9,874 nucleotides of DNA from positions 27,915 to 37,788 of the forward strand of contig MIBM01000184.1 of NCBI GenBank assembly GCA_001830645.1, given 5' to 3'. Source of the DNA: Spirochaetes bacterium RIFOXYC1_FULL_54_7. GTDB taxonomy: Bacteria; Spirochaetota; Spirochaetia; Treponematales; UBA12059. The notes under the pieces are model-generated. The model ran no database searches and was not told where the DNA came from. It was given only the letters and a program-made list of their open reading frames with translations. A program made the translations under genes and the position numbers. Shown piece by piece: positions 6,000 through 9,874 of the stretch (its first letter is position 1; each line of letters opens with the position of its first letter).

Positions 6000-8051
6000 A
6001 TGGAAAAACAGACCAAGACTATCCTTGTCATTGCCGGAATTGCCCTGGCTTTAATTGCCGCTGGCCTGGTAGGTCTTGGCGTGGCCGTGTCGGCAGGTCA
6101 AAGCAGTGTCCGTGAGCGGACCAATATGCTCATCTTGGCAGGGGAGTACATAGAACGCAGTGATTTTGACCGTGCCTTGGACATACTTGACCGCCTCATA
6201 ATCAAGGATGCCACAGACGATGAGGCCAGGACCCTTCGAGACAAGGCCCTCGGCTTGAAAGCCGCAGGAAAAGCCGAACAGGAGGCAACGGCCAAGTCGG
6301 GAACGGCGGGTACAGAAGCCCTGACCCAAACCCTGGATCAGCTTGGCAAATCCCTTGAACGGACGGCTAGTACTGTAGCATCCACAGCCAGTCAAACCCG
6401 GTCTGCCGAGGCTATTGCGGCTGAGGCCGCTGCCAAAGCCGCTGCAGCAGCCGCAGCCGATGCAGTTGCTCGAAAAGCCCAGGAAGAGGCGCGGGCCCGG
6501 GCCGAAGAGGAAGCCAGGGTAAAAGAAGAAGCAGAAGCCAGGGCAAAAGCGGAGGCTGAAGCAGCCGCGGCACGCAAGAAGGCTCAGGATGAAGCCATGG
6601 CCCAAGCCAATGCAGCTCTGCGCAAGAAGATGGAAGACGTAAATGCCTACGTTGCGGCGGGCAAGGCTGCGGTGGCTGCCAATGAATATGGGCCTGCCAA
6701 AGGATATTTTGAACAAGCTGTAGGAATCCTTCCCGCAGGGGAGCCAAAGTTTGCCGCCCAGACCTGGGCCGAGATCGCCGAGGGCTATTACGATGCCTAC
6801 AAGAACAACCCCAAGGCTCCGGATGGCATAGATGCCATCAAGCAGGCACAACGTGCTGCCCAGGAAGCCATCCGGAATGATCCAGGAGATGCCAGGCCGC
6901 ACTATACGCTCAGCAAGATCTACAACGATTCAAATTTATCAGACCTTGCCCAGAAAGAACTGGAGGAGGCGGTAAAGCTTGATCCCACCAATTATCTGTA
7001 CGCCTATGAATTGGGGCGTGCCTACTTCAGTGTAAGGAAATTTCCGGAAGCCCAGCGGGCTTTCGAGTCTTCAATAAAACTGAACCCGCGGTTTGCGCCT
7101 GCTCAATATAATCTTGGGGTTACTTTCCTTACTTTGCGCAATGAGACTGCCGCCCTGCAGGCTTTCCGTTCTGCAGTGTCCATCCAGACCAATTACACCC
7201 TTGCCTATGTACGTATTGGAAATATCCTGGCTGGACGCAATGACCTGACCGGTGCCATCAATGCATACAATGCGGCACTGTCTTTTGATCCTGCAAATGT
7301 GTCTGCCCTGAGAGGACTCGGTACCGTCTATTCCTTTTCCGGGCGTCAGGCTGAGGCCGAAAAGTCATTTGACCAGGCCCTGGCGATAGCTCCTGATGCG
7401 CTCACGTTCTACAATGCTTCTACCGTCAAGTACGAACTGGGAAAAACCACGGAATCCATGGTTGCAGCACGCAGGGCGGTTGAATTGTCATCCACTACCG
7501 CTATTTACCATTACCAGTTGGGACTTTCAGCCGAAGCGGTAGGTGATCTGGATTCCGCAATCACTGCCTATGCCAGGGCGGCTGAACTGGACAAGAACAT
7601 GGTTGATCCCCGGGTGAACCTCGGGCGCCTGTATCTTGAATCCGGTTTTGTGGATCGTGCCCTGACCGTACTGGACGAGGCATACCGCATAGACCCTAAA
7701 TCCCTTGAGGCCAACAACAATCTGGCCAATGCATATGGTGCCAAAGGCATGCACGACAAGAGCGTCTTTCATTATGAGGGAGCACTCAAGTTGTCACCCA
7801 GGGATCTTACAATCCGCCTGAACTTGGCCAGAGCCTACGTGCAGGCAGGTAGCCTGCAGAAGGCCAGGGAATCCTATCTCGAACTACTGAAGCTGGATCC
7901 GAAGGCGTGGGATGCCATGTTCGAGCTTGGGAAAACCTATCTGTCCTTGGGAGATTCTGCAAATGCAAAAAAGACTCTGAGCGACCTGATAGCCAAAAAA
8001 CCTGATTTCGGGTCAAGGTCAGAAGTGGATTCCATTCTGGCAGGTCTGTAG
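6000..8051 (+). CDS. Membrane-anchored TPR protein with TolA-like coiled coil
   Basis: The product is 683 residues. Residues 7-31 form a hydrophobic segment (ILVIAGIALALIAAGLVGLG) after a short basic N-terminus, which suggests a single membrane anchor with the body outside the cytoplasm. A TPR-like helix pair follows (about 45-78). Then comes a long Ala/Glu/Lys/Arg-rich coiled coil (about 130-210) like the TolA stalk, another TPR-like unit, and eleven tandem TPRs from about 299 to the end. The frame could start at a TTG at 5985, but that TTG is inside the ribosome site. The ATG at 6000 has GGAGG eight bases upstream and is preferred. The stalk could span the periplasm and present the TPR superhelix to envelope partners. 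There is no TolA C-terminal domain, so a Tol-Pal role is not implied. Confidence 0.9.
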   Translation: MEKQTKTILVIAGIALALIAAGLVGLGVAVSAGQSSVRERTNMLILAGEYIERSDFDRALDILDRLIIKDATDDEARTLRDKALGLKAAGKAEQEATAKSGTAGTEALTQTLDQLGKSLERTASTVASTASQTRSAEAIAAEAAAKAAAAAAADAVARKAQEEARARAEEEARVKEEAEARAKAEAEAAAARKKAQDEAMAQANAALRKKMEDVNAYVAAGKAAVAANEYGPAKGYFEQAVGILPAGEPKFAAQTWAEIAEGYYDAYKNNPKAPDGIDAIKQAQRAAQEAIRNDPGDARPHYTLSKIYNDSNLSDLAQKELEEAVKLDPTNYLYAYELGRAYFSVRKFPEAQRAFESSIKLNPRFAPAQYNLGVTFLTLRNETAALQAFRSAVSIQTNYTLAYVRIGNILAGRNDLTGAINAYNAALSFDPANVSALRGLGTVYSFSGRQAEAEKSFDQALAIAPDALTFYNASTVKYELGKTTESMVAARRAVELSSTTAIYHYQLGLSAEAVGDLDSAITAYARAAELDKNMVDPRVNLGRLYLESGFVDRALTVLDEAYRIDPKSLEANNNLANAYGAKGMHDKSVFHYEGALKLSPRDLTIRLNLARAYVQAGSLQKARESYLELLKLDPKAWDAMFELGKTYLSLGDSANAKKTLSDLIAKKPDFGSRSEVDSILAGL

Positions 8052-8083
8052 CCAGGCGGGAGACCCTCTAGACAAGTCTCCGG
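8052..8083. repeat. Weak inverted repeat at the convergent gene ends
   Basis: GGAGAC (8059-8064) and GTCTCC (8076-8081) flank eleven bases that include the mutL stop codon. Only 16 bp separate the two convergent stop codons. No T-run follows on either strand, so this is at best a weak bidirectional transcription barrier. Confidence 0.25.
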
Positions 8084-9873
8084 ACTGCCCGGTACGCATC
8101 GGTGCGGCTCATCCTGAACCAGATGGGTCTGCCATGGGGGCAGTGGGGGTCCGGAAGTTCCATCGCCTGTTTTATCAGTTTGACTGCTCCAGTCTGGTCA
8201 AGTTCTTCGCCATCGCGCACCGCGGCATGGCAGGCCACGGTGGCCATGGCCTCCCGGGTGAGTTCGGCCGGATCCGGCCTGCTGCGGATGAGGCTGAATA
8301 GTTCGCCTGTCCTGGAAGATGGCAGGATCGCCGGAGAGGTCTCCAGCAACCAGGTACCGTTGTCCCTGGTCAGCCTGAACCCTGCTTTGGATAGTGCCTG
8401 CGCGTTCCTGGTGAGATACTCGTCGTCTGCTTCTGATTCCGGTTCGTAGACCACAGGTACCAGCAGTTCCTGGGATGCCACACTTCCTGCCTGCAACTGG
8501 TTGAATATAAGCCGTTCATGGGCAGCATGCTGGTCCAGCAGGACAAGCTCATCCCCATCTTCGTATACCAGAAATACTCCCAAGGCCTGCCCGAGATAGC
8601 TTATGGTTCTGTATTCACCTGGAAATTCTGCCTGCAGTCTACCGGAGCCTGGATTACCGGCTTCCGGAATTCCGGCACCTGGCAGGTCTGCGTCCATTCC
8701 TATTCCAGTTTGTCTTTGTGCTTGCCCACCCTGGCTCCTGGCAATGGCAACAGCTTCGGCCACGCCTGACCAGTCCGTTCGTGGCGTATTGTCGTAGTGT
8801 CGGGGAGGAGTGGTGAAAAGTTCATGGCCCTTGCCACCGCGGTTTCTGGCGGCCGCTACGGCATTGGACGCGGTCTGTGCAGAGGTGCCAAGATAATCCC
8901 TGAGTGCGCGGATTATTGCTCCTCGTATTTCATCCAGTCTGGCCAGCCGGACTTCCTTCTTGGCCGGGTGGATGTTGAAATCCGCCAGGTCTGGGTCTAC
9001 TTCCACAAAGGCATAGACAATGGGCCAGGTGCCGCCGGGGAGAGCTCCACGGTAGGCGTATTCCATGGCTTGGGTGATGCCATATTCCTGGACCCGGCGG
9101 CCATTTACAAAGACCTGCAGGTGTCTGCGGTCGGTGCGGTATACCGCAGGCAGACCGGCAACCAGTTTGATCCTGCAGCCCTGTCCGCTTGCAGACAGCT
9201 CCCTGAGCAAACCTGGATTCATGTCGGATGCCGCGGTCTGCACAATCCTTCCAACCAGGTCGGTAGGCTGCAAGGCCAGGGTCGTCTTGCCACCCGAGGA
9301 TAACTTGAAGGCTATGGAGGGGAAGGGCAGAACTTTGTCTATGAAAACCTGGCGGCACGATGCGGACTCAGCGGAAGCCCGCTTGAGGAATTTACGGCGT
9401 GCGGGAAAGGAAGCAAAAATTTCCTTAAGGGTAACGATAGTGCCCCTGGAACCATGCCAGGGCATCATGGATGGCTCCCGGCCTGGAGAAGACAGCAGTC
9501 GCCAAGCCTGGTCATCAGAGCTGGCACTGATGATTTCCACTTCCGCCACTGCGGCCATGGAAGAGAGGGCTTCGCCGCGGAATCCGAGGGTGGAAAGCCT
9601 GAGCAGGTCGTCCAGTTCGCGGCCGACCACGGCCTGGAGGCTTTCGACGGCTGCCAGTTGCGCGATCTCGCCATAGTCGGTGCGGACGCCGCGAGAGAGG
9701 ATGAAGCGATCGATCGTGCCCATCATGGCAGTACCGATCTCGATCAGGTCGGGATTGGTGCCGACGTCGAGCCCGGTTCGCCGCAGAGCATGCACAAAAT
9801 CCGCGGACCGGGCTGCTAACGGAACCTGAGTCAGCAGATAGAAGCTATGGCGGACGACCTCGTGACCTCGTCG
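8068..9873 (-). CDS. mutL: DNA mismatch repair protein MutL, N-terminus replaced and cut by window edge
   Basis: MutL couples mismatch recognition by MutS to strand removal. From about 9615 downwards the protein is clearly MutL: TLGFRGEALSS (ATPase motif III), FVNGRRVQ, DFNIHPAKKEVRL, a Gly/Ala-rich variable linker, and the C-terminal dimerisation domain. That domain has GQALGVFLV, DQHAAHER, ATVACHAAV and CPHGRP. The last three belong to the endonuclease site of MutL proteins from bacteria lacking MutH. In the pattern DQHAx2Ex4E the final Glu is Asn here (codon 8502-8500). The first 70-80 residues expected of MutL, with ATPase motifs I (ExxDN) and II (DGxG), are missing in every frame. An unrelated open frame runs in instead and continues to the edge. 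A GTG at 9795 could serve as a start but has no supporting evidence. As it stands the product could not bind ATP normally. Confidence 0.85.
   Translation of the reverse strand, partial: RRGHEVVRHSFYLLTQVPLAARSADFVHALRRTGLDVGTNPDLIEIGTAMMGTIDRFILSRGVRTDYGEIAQLAAVESLQAVVGRELDDLLRLSTLGFRGEALSSMAAVAEVEIISASSDDQAWRLLSSPGREPSMMPWHGSRGTIVTLKEIFASFPARRKFLKRASAESASCRQVFIDKVLPFPSIAFKLSSGGKTTLALQPTDLVGRIVQTAASDMNPGLLRELSASGQGCRIKLVAGLPAVYRTDRRHLQVFVNGRRVQEYGITQAMEYAYRGALPGGTWPIVYAFVEVDPDLADFNIHPAKKEVRLARLDEIRGAIIRALRDYLGTSAQTASNAVAAARNRGGKGHELFTTPPRHYDNTPRTDWSGVAEAVAIARSQGGQAQRQTGIGMDADLPGAGIPEAGNPGSGRLQAEFPGEYRTISYLGQALGVFLVYEDGDELVLLDQHAAHERLIFNQLQAGSVASQELLVPVVYEPESEADDEYLTRNAQALSKAGFRLTRDNGTWLLETSPAILPSSRTGELFSLIRSRPDPAELTREAMATVACHAAVRDGEELDQTGAVKLIKQAMELPDPHCPHGRPIWFRMSRTDAYRAVRRLV
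9616..9873 (-). other. Unrecognised coding segment fused in frame to mutL
   Basis: This stretch of 86 codons is open to the window edge and continues in frame into mutL. It looks like real protein (for example TGLDVGTNPDLIEIG and GEIAQLAAVESLQAVVG) but shows none of the MutL N-terminal motifs, and I do not recognise the family. Its codon choice differs from the neighbour: about 80% of third positions are G or C in the 55 codons I counted, against about 63% in the first 41 codons of MutL proper. CGC is the main arginine codon. The likeliest explanation is a chimeric contig end; a real gene fusion or recombination is the alternative. Confidence 0.6.
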
Positions 9874-9874
9874 T

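Noticed and set aside
6400..6640. Possible DNA repeat array within the Ala/Glu/Lys-rich region
   Set aside because: The bases are repetitive only because the protein is low-complexity coiled coil; there is no regular unit or spacer.
6051..6902. Minus-strand frame of 283 codons rich in Gly, Leu and Phe
   Set aside because: It is the complement of the Ala/Glu-rich stalk of the large TPR protein, which explains its odd composition.
8068..9874. A simple frameshift as the cause of the missing MutL N-terminus
   Set aside because: No MutL N-terminal motif appears in any minus-strand frame between 9616 and 9874, so the sequence is replaced rather than shifted.

Overview
The window is about 9.9 kb of ordinary bacterial chromosome with moderate GC. 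It has strong Shine-Dalgarno sites, sigma70-like promoters on the minus strand, and no mobile elements, CRISPR arrays, rRNA or tRNA genes that I can see. The neighbouring rpsT (S20) and HU-type gene recall spirochaetes, where hbb lies next to rpsT in Borrelia. Together with several anchored or exported TPR proteins this suggests a free-living or host-associated spirochaete, but that placement is an inference. The odd length and the cut genes at both ends suggest a complete short contig.

Layout, left to right. (1) 1-382, minus: a response regulator receiver domain cut by the left edge, with its own promoter at 470-498. (2) 656-1459, minus: rpsT followed by an HU-family gene, probably one transcript from a promoter at 1433-1459. 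rpsT most likely starts at a TTG. (3) 1524-1907, minus: a single-gene unit with promoter, leader of about 127 nt, a 56-residue zinc-ribbon protein and a clear intrinsic terminator. (4) 1982-5064, minus: a tightly overlapped three-gene cassette. It encodes a membrane-anchored TPR protein with an Mrr-like C-terminal domain, a calcineurin-like metallophosphoesterase and a ParB/sulfiredoxin-fold protein, and it ends at an intrinsic terminator. (5) 5244-8051, plus, divergent from the cassette: an exported four-repeat TPR protein and a large membrane-anchored protein with a TolA-like Ala/Glu/Lys coiled coil and eleven tandem TPRs. (6) 8068 to the right edge, minus, convergent: mutL, whose first 70-80 residues are replaced in frame by unrelated, more GC3-rich coding sequence.

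The two most noteworthy points are the translationally coupled cassette of region 4 and the abrupt in-frame junction in mutL near 9600-9625. The cassette has no obvious named pathway. The junction is most simply a chimeric contig end but could be a real rearrangement.
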